NCBI GenBank assembly: GCA_964562385.1
Contig: CAZLTD010000010.1
Coordinates: 1 to 64,000 of the forward strand
Reading direction: 5' to 3'
Length of the DNA stretch: 64,000 nucleotides
Source: Desulfobacula sp964562385
Lineage (GTDB): Bacteria; Desulfobacterota; Desulfobacteria; Desulfobacterales; Desulfobacteraceae
This document shows positions 33,508 to 42,850 of this stretch, one piece after another. Both the position numbers and the translations under genes were made by a program. The notes beneath the pieces were generated by a model that saw only the letters and a list, made by a program, of their open reading frames with translations, did not search any database and was not told where the DNA came from. How positions within the stretch are numbered: the first letter of the stretch is position 1; every line of letters begins with the position of its first letter.

Positions 33508-34443
33508 CTAAACAGACTGATACTTCACAAAAAATCCAAGTCCCGCAATGATGAGCACAATACCGATGACCGAGGCCATGCCGGGTGGTTTTCCACCCAG
33601 AAAGACAAGCCCGCCCAGCAAGGCAAACACCACTTCACTGGCCTGGGTGGCATCCACACCGGCAAGCTGACTGGAACCTGTTGCAAGGTTTCTTGCATAA
33701 AGAAAGATACTTGTGGCAAACACGCCTGAAAACAACGCGACAAAAGAGGTGTTCATCACCTGGGAAAAAGAGGGCGCCGGCGGCTGGATAAAAACGGCCA
33801 GTATTAACCAGAGCGGCATTGACCCCAGGGTTAAAAGCAGCACCTTGTTAAAGGCATTGTGCAGCAGCGGCGATGAAATGTTCGGCACTCTTTTATTCCC
33901 GCCATGCCCGGCCTCCCAGACCAGCTGGTTGCCGAAAGGATAGCAGAAAGCCGCCGCAAGGACCGGAAAACCGCCCAGCAGCAGGGCGTTCATATCAAAT
34001 GTCTCAATATGGGACAAATTGACCAGAATCACCCCGAAAAAGATGATCCCTGAAAAAAACCAGACACGTAACGGAAACCTTTTCCCGAACAGCATGAAGA
34101 TAAAAAGGCTTGCCACAACGGTAAACTGCCATGTGGCGGCAATCACCCAGCCCGGGGAGAAATCCGCGCTAAAACAGATCAAAGAGTAGAATGCCCCGAA
34201 CCCGATACTGCCGGCAATGATCCAGAACCCAAAATGAGAAAAAAACAATTTTACCACGCCCCAAAGCTGTCTTCGCCCCCGGGTGAAAAGGATGATAACA
34301 GTTAAGAACACGATCATGAAAAGATACCGCAAAGATGCGGACCAGAACCAGTGGCCGCCTTTAAGGCTCATTGCCTCGTTGAGGATGAATGTGGTACTGA
34401 AAAAAGCGCCGGATAAAATCCCCAGGCCTATCAACTTTAACAT
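33508..34443 (-). CDS. Drug/metabolite transporter (DMT) superfamily exporter
   Basis: Inner-membrane protein of 311 residues with about ten helices in two homologous halves, matching the multidrug-resistance (EmrE-like, PF13536) branch of the DMT superfamily. Markers are GAFFSTTFILNEAMSLKGGHWFWSASLRY at the N-terminus and GVDATQASEVVFALLGGLVFLG in the second half. The substrate is unknown. It is convergent with the radical SAM gene and follows the DUF302 gene on its own strand after a 47-base gap. Confidence 0.82.
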   Translation of the reverse strand: MLKLIGLGILSGAFFSTTFILNEAMSLKGGHWFWSASLRYLFMIVFLTVIILFTRGRRQLWGVVKLFFSHFGFWIIAGSIGFGAFYSLICFSADFSPGWVIAATWQFTVVASLFIFMLFGKRFPLRVWFFSGIIFFGVILVNLSHIETFDMNALLLGGFPVLAAAFCYPFGNQLVWEAGHGGNKRVPNISSPLLHNAFNKVLLLTLGSMPLWLILAVFIQPPAPSFSQVMNTSFVALFSGVFATSIFLYARNLATGSSQLAGVDATQASEVVFALLGGLVFLGGKPPGMASVIGIVLIIAGLGFFVKYQSV

Positions 34444-34490
34444 GAAATCTTTTCTCTTTTTAACTATTTCCGAACTGCATCGGGGTATTT

Positions 34491-34874
34491 TTATTTTGCC
34501 GTATCAATAATGGTCTTGATGGTGTCTTCAACCTCTTTTGCCACCTTTTTCAACGCTTCATCATCATTTAAGACAGACAAAAGCCGGGTGGGTTCCAGGG
34601 TGCCTATTTTAACTTCCCCGTCCTCTTCCCACACGGAGATCCGGCAGGGCAGCGCCATATTAAGACTCATGTCCCGGGACAGGACAGCATTGGCTTTCTG
34701 GGGATTGCACACCTCAAAAATCCGGCATCCGTTCGAAAAGTCCACACCTTTTTTATTCATGGTGGCCTTCAGGTCATGGACATGAAGCACGCCGAATTTA
34801 TTTTCAATGACCGCCGCCTCAAGGTCCTTTGAAGCATCCTCTATGGTTTTTGAAGAAGTGACGATATATTTCAT
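34491..34874 (-). CDS. DUF302-family protein
   Basis: Cytoplasmic protein of 127 residues with the DUF302 fold. The pattern KTIEDASKDLEAAVIENKFGVLHVHDLKATMNKKG is followed by FEVCNPQKANAVLSRDMSLNMALPCRISVWE. This contains the conserved Cys-Asn-Pro and Leu-Pro-Cys pair that may bind a ligand or metal. The family is common in sulfur-metabolising bacteria and has no fixed function. It is divergent from the CBS gene pair and may share the palindrome at 34986 as operator. Confidence 0.85.
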   Translation of the reverse strand: MKYIVTSSKTIEDASKDLEAAVIENKFGVLHVHDLKATMNKKGVDFSNGCRIFEVCNPQKANAVLSRDMSLNMALPCRISVWEEDGEVKIGTLEPTRLLSVLNDDEALKKVAKEVEDTIKTIIDTAK

Positions 34875-34985
34875 GTTATCCCCCTTGTATGAGATGTCTG
34901 GTTTGTTTTGGTAAAAATCCAGGACACGGATTCGGATTAATTTTTTGCTTTTCCACTATTGCTGGTAAAAAAGAGCAAAAAAGCA

Positions 34986-35003
34986 TTGGATATCTATATC
35001 CAA
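34986..35003. promoter_or_regulatory. Palindromic operator candidate before the CBS genes
   Basis: TTGGATAT-CT-ATATCCAA is an eight-base perfect inverted repeat with a two-base centre. A TATAAT box (35010-35015) follows seven bases later on the plus strand, so a protein bound here would cover the -35 region of the CBS operon promoter. Confidence 0.5.
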
Positions 35004-35059
35004 ATTTTATATAATTTGCCATCTTTATATACGTGAACCGCAGATTTGCGAGGTATCAG

Positions 35060-35536
35060 ATGTATGTCAGACACGTGATGGACACCCGGTTTCATTTTCT
35101 CACCCCTGATCAATCCATTGTTGACGCGATCAAACTATTTAAAACCGCGGGCAAAAAAGAGGGCAAAAAAATTTTCGGCATGATGGTCATTGACGACGAT
35201 GACCGGCTGGTGGGAATGCTGTCCATGTTTGACATTCTTTTGTATATTGCGCCCAAGCATATCGGGATACTGGGGGAAATGGAAGATATCTCCCCGCAAC
35301 CCTTGTTTGATGCCGTGCTGAACCGGGTAAAAAATATCCGGGTGGAAGATTTAATGTCCACCAGCCTTGTCAGCGTGGCCCCGGACACCCATCTGCTGGT
35401 GGTCATGGACATCATGATCAAAAAACATGTCCGCAGGCTGCCGGTGGTCGAGGAGAACCGGGTCATCGGGATACTCTATAGATCTGACCTGTTTAACCAT
35501 TTAATGGGTAAAATCATTGAGGATAAAGAGACCTGA
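35060..35536 (+). CDS. CBS-domain pair protein
   Basis: Soluble 158-residue protein made of two CBS domains (about residues 5-70 and 95-155), a Bateman module that binds adenine nucleotides or SAM. Typical segments are HVMDTRFHFLTPDQSIVDAIKLF, MMVIDDDDRLVGMLSMFDIL, DLMSTSLVSVAPDTHLLVVMDIM and LPVVEENRVIGILYRSDLF. There is no catalytic domain, so it should act as a nucleotide-sensing subunit. GAGG before the ATG at 35060 decides this start over an upstream GTG. It is followed four bases later by another CBS protein. Confidence 0.87.
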   Translation: MYVRHVMDTRFHFLTPDQSIVDAIKLFKTAGKKEGKKIFGMMVIDDDDRLVGMLSMFDILLYIAPKHIGILGEMEDISPQPLFDAVLNRVKNIRVEDLMSTSLVSVAPDTHLLVVMDIMIKKHVRRLPVVEENRVIGILYRSDLFNHLMGKIIEDKET

Positions 35537-35540
35537 TACG

Positions 35541-36437
35541 ATGCCGATATTCAAAAAAAGAAGCATCCTTGGCGGGATGACAGTCAAAGAGGCCATGCAG
35601 CACCAGGTCGTTGCCCTGCCCGGTTCCACCATTATCAAGCAATGCGTCCACCACATGATAAAATTCAAGGCCAATGCCGTGATGGTGGAAGACAGTGCTG
35701 ACAATGGCGTTGTATCCAGAACAGATATCATGGGGGCCTATTATGCCGGACTTCCCGCGGATACACAGATTTTAGACATCATGGTGGGACCGCCCCATTT
35801 CTGCCTGGCACAGGACAGCATTGAAACGGCCATTGATCAGATGCAGAGCTTTGGCATCCACCAGATTTATGTCCGGTCTGAAAAACCGGGTGCGCCGCCG
35901 GGACTGCCGCAGGGAACGGTCACCTATTCCGATATCGTGGGCCTGCTCTACCGGTATTGCCGGGGCTGCATGAAAAGCGGCCGCCATTTCAAGAGCCTGT
36001 CTGAAAGACAGATCCCCCGGCTAATCGTAAAAGATGTCATGACAGGCAGTGTGGCATCCTGCGATGAGCATCTGCCGGTTTTCGAGGTCATCGAAATCCT
36101 GTCCGCCAGGACACTCGGGGCCATGCTTGTTACAGATGAAAACGGCACCGCAATTGGCATTATTTCAAAAACCGACTTGATTCTGGCCTATATCCGGGGC
36201 ATCACAAGTGAGAAAAGCGCAAAGGAGATCATGAAGACACCGGTGGCAACCTGCAGGGCAGACGCTCTTTTGTCCGATGCCATCCAGCAGATGTTTTTAT
36301 CCGATATCCAGCGCATCTTTGTAACAAAAGACGACAAAGGCCTTGTAGCCGGGGTGCTCTCCCTGTCTGATGCCACCCGGTTTCGATCCGGCACATGCAA
36401 AGCCTGTGCTGCCGGAAGAATCCTGGATAAACCCTGA
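35541..36437 (+). CDS. Protein with two tandem CBS-domain pairs
   Basis: Soluble 298-residue protein with four CBS motifs: TVKEAMQHQVVALPGSTI, ILDIMVGPPHFCLAQDSI, IVKDVMTGSVASCDEHLPV and SAKEIMKTPVATCRADALL. Each is followed by the usual G-x-(I/V)-(S/L)-x-x-D segment. The linker and C-terminus are rich in Cys (YRYCRGC, TCKACAAG), unusual for plain CBS proteins and possibly redox or metal sensitive. The start at 35541 follows the previous stop by four bases; the two genes are one operon. The target enzyme is unknown. Confidence 0.85.
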   Translation: MPIFKKRSILGGMTVKEAMQHQVVALPGSTIIKQCVHHMIKFKANAVMVEDSADNGVVSRTDIMGAYYAGLPADTQILDIMVGPPHFCLAQDSIETAIDQMQSFGIHQIYVRSEKPGAPPGLPQGTVTYSDIVGLLYRYCRGCMKSGRHFKSLSERQIPRLIVKDVMTGSVASCDEHLPVFEVIEILSARTLGAMLVTDENGTAIGIISKTDLILAYIRGITSEKSAKEIMKTPVATCRADALLSDAIQQMFLSDIQRIFVTKDDKGLVAGVLSLSDATRFRSGTCKACAAGRILDKP

Positions 36438-36468
36438 TGGCTTAAGACTTTTAGCAAACAGGCAATCA

Positions 36469-38430
36469 CTATTCAGACGCCGCGTCCTCCTTGGATGTCG
36501 ATGGTTCTGAAGCTGTCACCCACTGATCCTTTACCCATTTTTCCACCGCTTTGTACCCAAAGGATTCCAGCCGGCCAAACCCTTTCATCTGCCTGGCTTT
36601 TACACGGTTGAGAAAAGGCGAGGATATCCCGCATAAAAAACGGGCGGCCGTTCTCACCTGTAACGGGAACTTGCTGCCCTTCAACGGTTCAATAAGCCCT
36701 TGATAATCAAATGCATCCAGATTTGCGGGCGCCCGCGACGGCAAAACAGCTAACTGTCCCCTGCACACCGAGCATTGCCCGCACTCTTTTTCCAGTATTT
36801 CCCCGAAATAAGCGGACAACTCCGTTGCCAGGCACTTTTTTGATTCAAGCATCGCGATCATAGTGTGAAGCCGTGATACATCCTTTTTTTCTTTTTTGGA
36901 AAACAGATTCGCAAGCAACCGGGCCGTGGCATCAATATCAAAGTCCGGGTTACGGATGTCAAATACTTCCACACCGGATTTGGGCTGCAGGTCAATCCAT
37001 TGCTTTTCATCAAAATACTCAAGCGCGGTAAGGATGCGCTGACGGGGAGTGCCGGTTTTTTCAATAACCGTGTCAATATCCACATGGGTCCATTTTACAG
37101 CGGTTTTTGCCTGCTTGAAAATTGCGGCCACAAACTGCTGTCTCTCTCCTTCAAACCTGGCAACGATATCCTTTTCAGAGGCCAGGTATTTAAATGAGTA
37201 GGTTTCAAAATAGGTAAACCTGGGGGAGATGATATGGAGCATTTCCAGATAGACCATCAACGTTTTTAACGGCAGGGGCCGGACGTCGGTCTCATTGCTC
37301 AATGCCCTGGCTCGCAGCTTGAACACGTTTCCATCGGATGCAGCAATGCTCTGCAGAACCCTGTGGATGCTTTCAAATCCGGGGGTATCGCCGTAAACAA
37401 AATTTTCCAGTACAGGTACGCCCGTCCTGTTTGCCAGAACGCAGCACAATGATTTAAGGCCGTCTCTTCCTGCCCGGCCTATTTCCTGGCTGTAACTTTC
37501 AATGGATTTGGGAAGATCAAAGTGGATCACCTTGCGGATATTATCCTTGTCAATCCCCATCCCAAAGGCAATGGTGGCCACGACAATATTAATCTTATTC
37601 TCCATGAAAAGATTCTGCACCGATTCCCGCTGTTCCGGTTTCATTCCGGCATGATACGCCTGTGCTGCCAGCCCTTTCTGAGACAGAACCGCTGCGACAC
37701 GTTCGGCTGTTTTCTGCAAAGTGACGTAAACAATGGCAGGACCGGACGGTTCCTGTGACAGGAGATCAAAAAGCCTGGCATTTTTTTTATCTTCTGCCAC
37801 CGGTAAAACCTGCAGCATCAGGTTTGGCCTGAAAAACCCGGTTTGAACCACATGGTCTTGATGAATGGCAAATTTTTCACACATATCCGCCACCACTTTC
37901 GGGGTTGCCGTTGCAGTGAGCAGCAATGCCTTTTGAATATTAAAGGTCTTTGCATAGATGGGAATTTTCAGGTAATCCGGCCTGAAGTTGTGGCCCCATT
38001 CCGATATGCAATGGGCCTCATCAACCACGATCAGCGATATATTCATCTGTGAAAGCCGGGTTCTGAACCGCTCGTTTTTGAACCGTTCCACTGCGATCAT
38101 CAAAATCTTGAGGCGGCCGGCCCGGGCATTCTCAAGCGTACTGCTGTATTCTTCCGGGCTCATCCCGGAATCCAGCTTTGCCGCTGCTATATTTTTTGAA
38201 TTTAAAAAATCGATCTGATCCTTCATCAAAGAAAGCAGAGGCGAGACCACCAGGGTCATCCCCGGTTCAAGAAGGGCCGGCAGTTGATAGCACAGGGATT
38301 TGCCGGCACCTGTGGGAAAAATAGCGGCAGCCGATTTCCCTTGGACAATTGCTTCAACCGTCTGTCTCTGGCCGGGCCTGAATTGATCAAACCCAAAGCT
38401 CTTTTTTAAAACTGTCCGGATGTCCGTCAT
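36469..38430 (-). CDS. recQ: RecQ-family ATP-dependent DNA helicase
   Basis: 3'-5' DNA helicase of 653 residues. Walker A is FPTGAGKS (38-45), motif II is DEAH (137-140), and the RecQ aromatic-rich loop is SEWGHNFRPDY. The helicase C domain has ATIAFGMGIDKDNIR and SQEIGRAGRDG. The zinc site is CGQCSVC preceded by a distant Cys, followed by a winged-helix region and a C-terminal helix-rich stretch (RTAARFLCGISSP through WVKDQWV). No clear HRDC domain is present. The layout resembles shorter RecQ proteins of Bacteroidetes and deltaproteobacteria. Single gene, convergent with the CBS operon. Confidence 0.92.
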   Translation of the reverse strand: MTDIRTVLKKSFGFDQFRPGQRQTVEAIVQGKSAAAIFPTGAGKSLCYQLPALLEPGMTLVVSPLLSLMKDQIDFLNSKNIAAAKLDSGMSPEEYSSTLENARAGRLKILMIAVERFKNERFRTRLSQMNISLIVVDEAHCISEWGHNFRPDYLKIPIYAKTFNIQKALLLTATATPKVVADMCEKFAIHQDHVVQTGFFRPNLMLQVLPVAEDKKNARLFDLLSQEPSGPAIVYVTLQKTAERVAAVLSQKGLAAQAYHAGMKPEQRESVQNLFMENKINIVVATIAFGMGIDKDNIRKVIHFDLPKSIESYSQEIGRAGRDGLKSLCCVLANRTGVPVLENFVYGDTPGFESIHRVLQSIAASDGNVFKLRARALSNETDVRPLPLKTLMVYLEMLHIISPRFTYFETYSFKYLASEKDIVARFEGERQQFVAAIFKQAKTAVKWTHVDIDTVIEKTGTPRQRILTALEYFDEKQWIDLQPKSGVEVFDIRNPDFDIDATARLLANLFSKKEKKDVSRLHTMIAMLESKKCLATELSAYFGEILEKECGQCSVCRGQLAVLPSRAPANLDAFDYQGLIEPLKGSKFPLQVRTAARFLCGISSPFLNRVKARQMKGFGRLESFGYKAVEKWVKDQWVTASEPSTSKEDAASE

Positions 38431-38568
38431 CTTTTTAATCCATTGTCAAAACCACACCATCTGCTTTTTACGACATATCTCACCTAATATAACGGGCTTT
38501 GGGCAAAGGCAATAGAAATAAAGGATATCAATAAAACCGCATGACGGTCTTTCTAAATAATGGACAGT

Positions 38569-38904
38569 CTATTCATGACTCAGGCTATCCACCACAAACG
38601 GCGTGCACCGGAGCGCAATGCTCTTTTTTTTCACCCAGACTCTGACCATGGGTGCGGACTCCCCTGTCAACGTGGCAATACTGGACAGCTCTTCAACAAA
38701 GACAATATCTTCGATGTTGAACTCATAAAAAAAGGTCACATCACTGAAGGGATCAGCGATAAGTATGACACGGCTGTTTTCATATGGATGTTTTCTCGGG
38801 GAACCGGAATACGGAATATGGTTTTTCTTGTCCGGGCCTGCAGGACCTGCAAAGGCTTTTATTTCCAGCTTCTCTTTTAATTTAAGAAAATTGGCGATAG
38901 ACAT
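38569..38904 (-). CDS. Conserved hypothetical protein, 111 aa
   Basis: Small soluble protein with a distinctive central stretch, HIPYSGSPRKHPYENSRVILIADPFSDVTFFYEF, and a C-terminal VRVWVKKKSIALRCTPFVV. I believe proteins with this pattern recur in deltaproteobacteria, sometimes under an inorganic-pyrophosphatase label, but the canonical pyrophosphatase metal motifs are not visible and I would not transfer that name. AGGAGAT precedes the ATG. It is a single gene between recQ and the MFS cluster. Confidence 0.65.
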   Translation of the reverse strand: MSIANFLKLKEKLEIKAFAGPAGPDKKNHIPYSGSPRKHPYENSRVILIADPFSDVTFFYEFNIEDIVFVEELSSIATLTGESAPMVRVWVKKKSIALRCTPFVVDSLSHE

Positions 38905-39199
38905 GGGATAATCTCCTTAAATAAAATTTTAATTATTGACTATGATCAATATACTGCGAAATCCAAAAAAATAACAGGGGGCAACCATTAAAAAACCGGA
39001 CAAATTGTCTAATTATAAAAATATGAGATTATCACAATTTCAAACGCGATGTTTCGCAATCCGGGATAAACAATTAGCCATTAAAGCCTATCCCGGCTAT
39101 TTTCTTGCAAACCGGCTGCTGTTGTGAAAAAGTGTGTCATACCAAGCAAATTGAACCTTGTCTGTTGGCAGTTTTTTAAATCCCGGGGGGGAGAAACGC

Positions 39200-40429
39200 A
39201 TGAAAAACAGAATACACTACGGCTGGATCGTTATTTTCATGGGGCTTTTAACAACGGTAACGGCCCACGGTTTCGGCAGGATGGCCTATACGCTGTTGCT
39301 GCCGGCCATGAAAGACGGGCTGCAGTTTGATTATACCCAGCTGGGGCTTTTGGGCACGGCAAATTTTCTCGGATACCTGTCCATGGCCATTATCGGTGGA
39401 TTTCTGGCAGCAAAATTAGGCACGCGGTCCGTGATCACGGCAGCTCTGGCCCTGATGGGCGTCACCATGATTCTCACTGGGCTGACTCAATCCTTCTGGT
39501 TTGCCTTTTTTATGCGGCTTTTAACAGGGCTTGGCAACGGCGCAGCATTTGTCCCGGCCATGGCCCTGGGATCTGCCTGGTTCAGTGTCCGGCACCGGGG
39601 ATTTGCCACCGGCATCGTATCCGGGGGGATCGGCCTTGGTACCCTTATCTCCGGAATACTGATACCCTATATCCTTAAATCCTACGGGGCTGACGGCTGG
39701 CGATATTCCTGGTTTATCCTGGGAACCATTGTCCTTGTGGCAGCCGCGGTTGTTTTCATCTTAATCCGAAACCAGCCAAGGGATAAAGGTCTGCTCCCGG
39801 TTGGGGAAAAAATCGACTCCAAGGCTGAACAAAAGTCTTCCGCAAGTAATGTGTCTGCCCTTAACTTTGGGCGCGTATATAGGATGAAGGCCTTGTGGTA
39901 CCTGGGCCTTGTCTATTTTTTTTACGGGCTGTCCTATATTATCTATATTGTTTTTTTTGCGGCCTACCTTATCAAGGAGATGGGATACTCCGAGGCCTGG
40001 GCCGGCGGGTTATGGGCCACCGTCGGAGGATTGAGCATATTCTGCGGGGTACTGTGGGGCAGTATCTCCGACAGGATCGGGCGTTCTAAAGGCGCGGCCC
40101 TGGCGTATCTGGTACTTGGCATATCCTTTATCATCTATGCTCTGTTCAAATTTAAAACAGGATTTTACATATCTGCCACCCTTTTTGGCCTCACCGCATG
40201 GAGTATCCCCACCATCATGGCGGCCACGGCCGGAGATCTTGTGGGGCCCAGGCTTGCCCCTGCCGCCCTTGGTTTTGTCACACTTTTTTTTGGCATAGGC
40301 CAGTCCATCGGCCCTGCCCTGGGCGGCTGGATTGCCGATATCAGCCATTCGTTTACGCTGCCCTTTCTGTTTGCCGGGACAATCTCCCTTGCAGGAACGG
40401 TTTTTTCACTGTATTTAAAAAAGGCGTGA
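39200..40429 (+). CDS. MFS transporter (copy 1 of an adjacent pair)
   Basis: Inner-membrane transporter of 409 residues with 12 helices and a central cytoplasmic loop near 195-225. It opens HYGWIVIFMG, as YbfB/oxalate-formate-like MFS proteins do, and has the signature SISDRIGRSKGAALAYL in loop 8-9. GGGGAG is eight bases before the ATG at 39200. The next two genes are a hotdog thioesterase and a second MFS protein of the same type, all on one strand, so a CoA-linked organic acid may be the common theme. Confidence 0.85.
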   Translation: MKNRIHYGWIVIFMGLLTTVTAHGFGRMAYTLLLPAMKDGLQFDYTQLGLLGTANFLGYLSMAIIGGFLAAKLGTRSVITAALALMGVTMILTGLTQSFWFAFFMRLLTGLGNGAAFVPAMALGSAWFSVRHRGFATGIVSGGIGLGTLISGILIPYILKSYGADGWRYSWFILGTIVLVAAAVVFILIRNQPRDKGLLPVGEKIDSKAEQKSSASNVSALNFGRVYRMKALWYLGLVYFFYGLSYIIYIVFFAAYLIKEMGYSEAWAGGLWATVGGLSIFCGVLWGSISDRIGRSKGAALAYLVLGISFIIYALFKFKTGFYISATLFGLTAWSIPTIMAATAGDLVGPRLAPAALGFVTLFFGIGQSIGPALGGWIADISHSFTLPFLFAGTISLAGTVFSLYLKKA

Positions 40430-40471
40430 ACTGACCCGTCATTTTCAACCATTACCCTAAAGGTAGGTACC

Positions 40472-40897
40472 ATGGATGATAAAAAGCGCCGGCAGGCAAT
40501 TAACTCACACATTCAAAACGACGCATTTGCCCGATTTTTAGGGGCTGACGTGGAGATTTTGAATCCCGGTCACAGCCGGGTGAGCCTTACCATAGATGAA
40601 AATATGACCAATTTTCACGGTTCCACCCATGGCGGCATCATTTTTTCCATCAGCGACATGGCCTTTGCGTCTGCCTGCAATTCACACGGGAAGGTGGCAG
40701 TGGCCCTGAATGTAAACATCTGCTTTTTAAAGCCCTCCTTTCCCGGAGACTGCCTGGTTGCTGAGGCAAAAGAGGTGCACAGCGGCAGGCGCACCGCCCT
40801 GTACGATATAAAAATTTACAATAAAAAAACCGGCGAGTTGATTGCCAAAACCCAGGATCAGGCCTACCGAAAAGAGAAGTGGTTTGTCCCGGAGTAA
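40472..40897 (+). CDS. Hotdog-fold acyl-CoA thioesterase, PaaI type
   Basis: Cytoplasmic thioesterase of 141 residues predicted to release CoA from phenylacetyl- or related acyl-CoA. The catalytic loop FHGSTHGGIIFSISDMAFASAC carries the H-G-G and the Asp of the PaaI group, and FLKPSFPGDCLVAEAKEVHSGRRT is the second conserved part. It sits between two MFS transporter genes, with 42 bases upstream and 23 downstream, and is presumably co-transcribed with both. No other phenylacetate genes are nearby. Confidence 0.85.
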   Translation: MDDKKRRQAINSHIQNDAFARFLGADVEILNPGHSRVSLTIDENMTNFHGSTHGGIIFSISDMAFASACNSHGKVAVALNVNICFLKPSFPGDCLVAEAKEVHSGRRTALYDIKIYNKKTGELIAKTQDQAYRKEKWFVPE

Positions 40898-40920
40898 ACC
40901 TGATCGATAAAAGCGAAGAG

Positions 40921-42177
40921 ATGCCGGAAAAAAATATACCAGGAAAAAATAGAACAGATAAAAAATCATTGCACTACGGATGGGTGATAACCTTTACCGG
41001 CACTGCGGTTCTTTTCTCATGCTTAGGGTTGGGACGATTTGCGCTTGGTATGCTGCTGCCGTCCATGGGAAAGGCCCTTGAGCTGACCTATTCACAGATG
41101 GGCCTGATCAGTACGGGAAATTTTGTAGGATATATGGTTTCCGTGGTCCTGGCCGGGATCGTTGCCCGGGCCATTGGTGCCCGCAGTACCATTGCACTCG
41201 GTCTGGCCCTGGTGGGCGCTTCCATGATATTCATAGGTAAGGCCATGGGATTTGTTCAGATTGCGGCACTCTATATCGCCACCGGCATCGGATCAGGACT
41301 CGCCAATATCCCCATGATGGGCCTTGTCTCCCACTGGTTTGACAAAAGCAGGCGGGGACGGGCTGCCGGTACCATGATATCGGGCAACGGTATTGCCATT
41401 GTCTTTGCCGGATTTTTCGTCCCCCTGGTTAACACAAATCTGGGCGCACAGGGGTGGCGCACAGGGTGGGTGACCATGGGAATTTTATCTATTCTCACCG
41501 CCGTTATCGCCGCAGTTCTTCTTAGAAACAATCCGGCTCAGAAAGGGCTTGCACCCATGGGAAGTTCTCACCAGTCTTTAAAAACAACGACGGAACAGGT
41601 CCCTGCAACAAAAAAAGAGAACAAAAAACAGACCATGCTCCACTTGGGGGGAATCTATTTTCTGTTTGGCGCCACCTATGTGGTTTATGCCACGTTCATC
41701 GTAACGGCCATGGTCAATGAAAGAGGATTCGGTGAAAGCATGGCAGGCACCTTCTGGGCCATTGTCGGCGGCCTGTCTATCTTCTCAGGTCCTTTGTTCG
41801 GATGGCTGTCCGACCGGATGGGCCGCAAAACCGGAATGATCACGGTTTTTTCTCTGTTCACCATCGCTTATGGACTGGCCGGTGCCAGCCTGCCGAACCC
41901 ATTTTTGTATCTATCCATCGCAATTTTCGGGCTGGCTGTCTGGAGTATCCCCACCATCATGGCGGCGGCGGTCGGCGATTACATGGGACCCCAAAAGGCT
42001 GTCAAAGCATTTGGCTTTATTACCCTGTTTTTTGGGGCCGGCCAGATAGCGGGGCCTGCTGTGGCAGGAATCCTGGCCGATAAAACAGGGTCTTTCAGTA
42101 CGGCATTCTGGCTTTGCACCCTGATGACAGCCATTGCCGTTGCACTGACATGGCTGCTGAAACAACCGGACAGATAG
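40921..42177 (+). CDS. MFS transporter (copy 2 of an adjacent pair)
   Basis: Inner-membrane transporter of 418 residues, clearly related to the MFS protein at 39200-40429. Both share LHYGW/IHYGW, GLGRFALGMLLPSMGKAL-like stretches, SHWFDKSRRGRAAG, LSDRMGRKTGMITVFSL and IAIFGLAVWSIPTIMAA. The start at 40921 follows the thioesterase stop by 23 bases; a GTG at 40879 would overlap it and is less likely. No good ribosome site is visible at either. Having two related carriers around one thioesterase suggests separate import and export, or import of two related acids. Confidence 0.83.
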   Translation: MPEKNIPGKNRTDKKSLHYGWVITFTGTAVLFSCLGLGRFALGMLLPSMGKALELTYSQMGLISTGNFVGYMVSVVLAGIVARAIGARSTIALGLALVGASMIFIGKAMGFVQIAALYIATGIGSGLANIPMMGLVSHWFDKSRRGRAAGTMISGNGIAIVFAGFFVPLVNTNLGAQGWRTGWVTMGILSILTAVIAAVLLRNNPAQKGLAPMGSSHQSLKTTTEQVPATKKENKKQTMLHLGGIYFLFGATYVVYATFIVTAMVNERGFGESMAGTFWAIVGGLSIFSGPLFGWLSDRMGRKTGMITVFSLFTIAYGLAGASLPNPFLYLSIAIFGLAVWSIPTIMAAAVGDYMGPQKAVKAFGFITLFFGAGQIAGPAVAGILADKTGSFSTAFWLCTLMTAIAVALTWLLKQPDR

Positions 42178-42188
42178 TTTTGGGTAAA

Positions 42189-42233
42189 AGGTATTAGGTA
42201 TCAGCTATTAGGTATTAGGTATTAGCTGTTAGC
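42189..42233. repeat. TTAGGTAT-type simple repeat
   Basis: The sequence consists of degenerate tandem units of TATTAGG or TATTAGC/GTTAGC and runs up to the stop codon of the kinase remnant. A shorter array of the same kind is at 18622-18656. Confidence 0.6.
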
Positions 42234-42669
42234 TGGTGGGGTCTTCCTGATCCGGCAAAGGCAGGCGGATGATAAATCTGGCGCCTTTCCCGGGCTCAGA
42301 CTGGACCACCAATTCCCCATGATGATTCTCCGTAATAATGAAATAGGAGACAGAGAGCCCCAGACCTGTCCCGACCCCCACAGGTTTCGTTGTAAAAAAT
42401 GGTTCAAATATACGCTTAAGCGTTGCGGCATCCATACCGGGGCCATTATCTTTGATTTCCACCACCGCCATTTCACGCTCTTTGTCCAGGTATGTGCTGA
42501 CAAAAAATGCAGGATCAATCCCCCCTGCCTCCTGTATGGTCTGGGCACCGTTCCGGAAAAGATTAAGGTTAAAAGCGTATGTCGGCAATTGAATTGCAAG
42601 CAGTGGCATCTTATGCGATAATGCGTTCAGGTCCCAGTGCCTTCTAAGGAACGTTTTCTCACAGAACAA
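42229..42669 (-). pseudogene. Histidine kinase ATPase-domain remnant
   Basis: The frame encodes only the C-terminal ATP-binding part of a sensor kinase: IKDNGPGM (G1 box), RIFEPFFTTKPVG (F box), GTGLGLSVSYFI (G2 box) and KGARFIIRLP. The N box region is degraded (NLNLFRNGAQTIQ), and there is no dimerisation helix, His or sensor. The upstream sequence does not continue the protein in any frame. It is a 5'-truncated relic beside a TTAGG repeat. Confidence 0.78.
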
Positions 42670-42850
42670 AGTTTCATACCATTCAACATCGCCCCTTTGG
42701 ATATCCTTTTTTGCGACCTGAACTTTTATCCGGATCGTCGTTTTTATCAGACATAAAAAAAGAATGTAAGGTTTTTAATATCGCCAAGACTAAAAAAACA
42801 GAGACGCAGCAGTATCCACACCCAAATTGCGAACACCGCCCGGAGGGATT

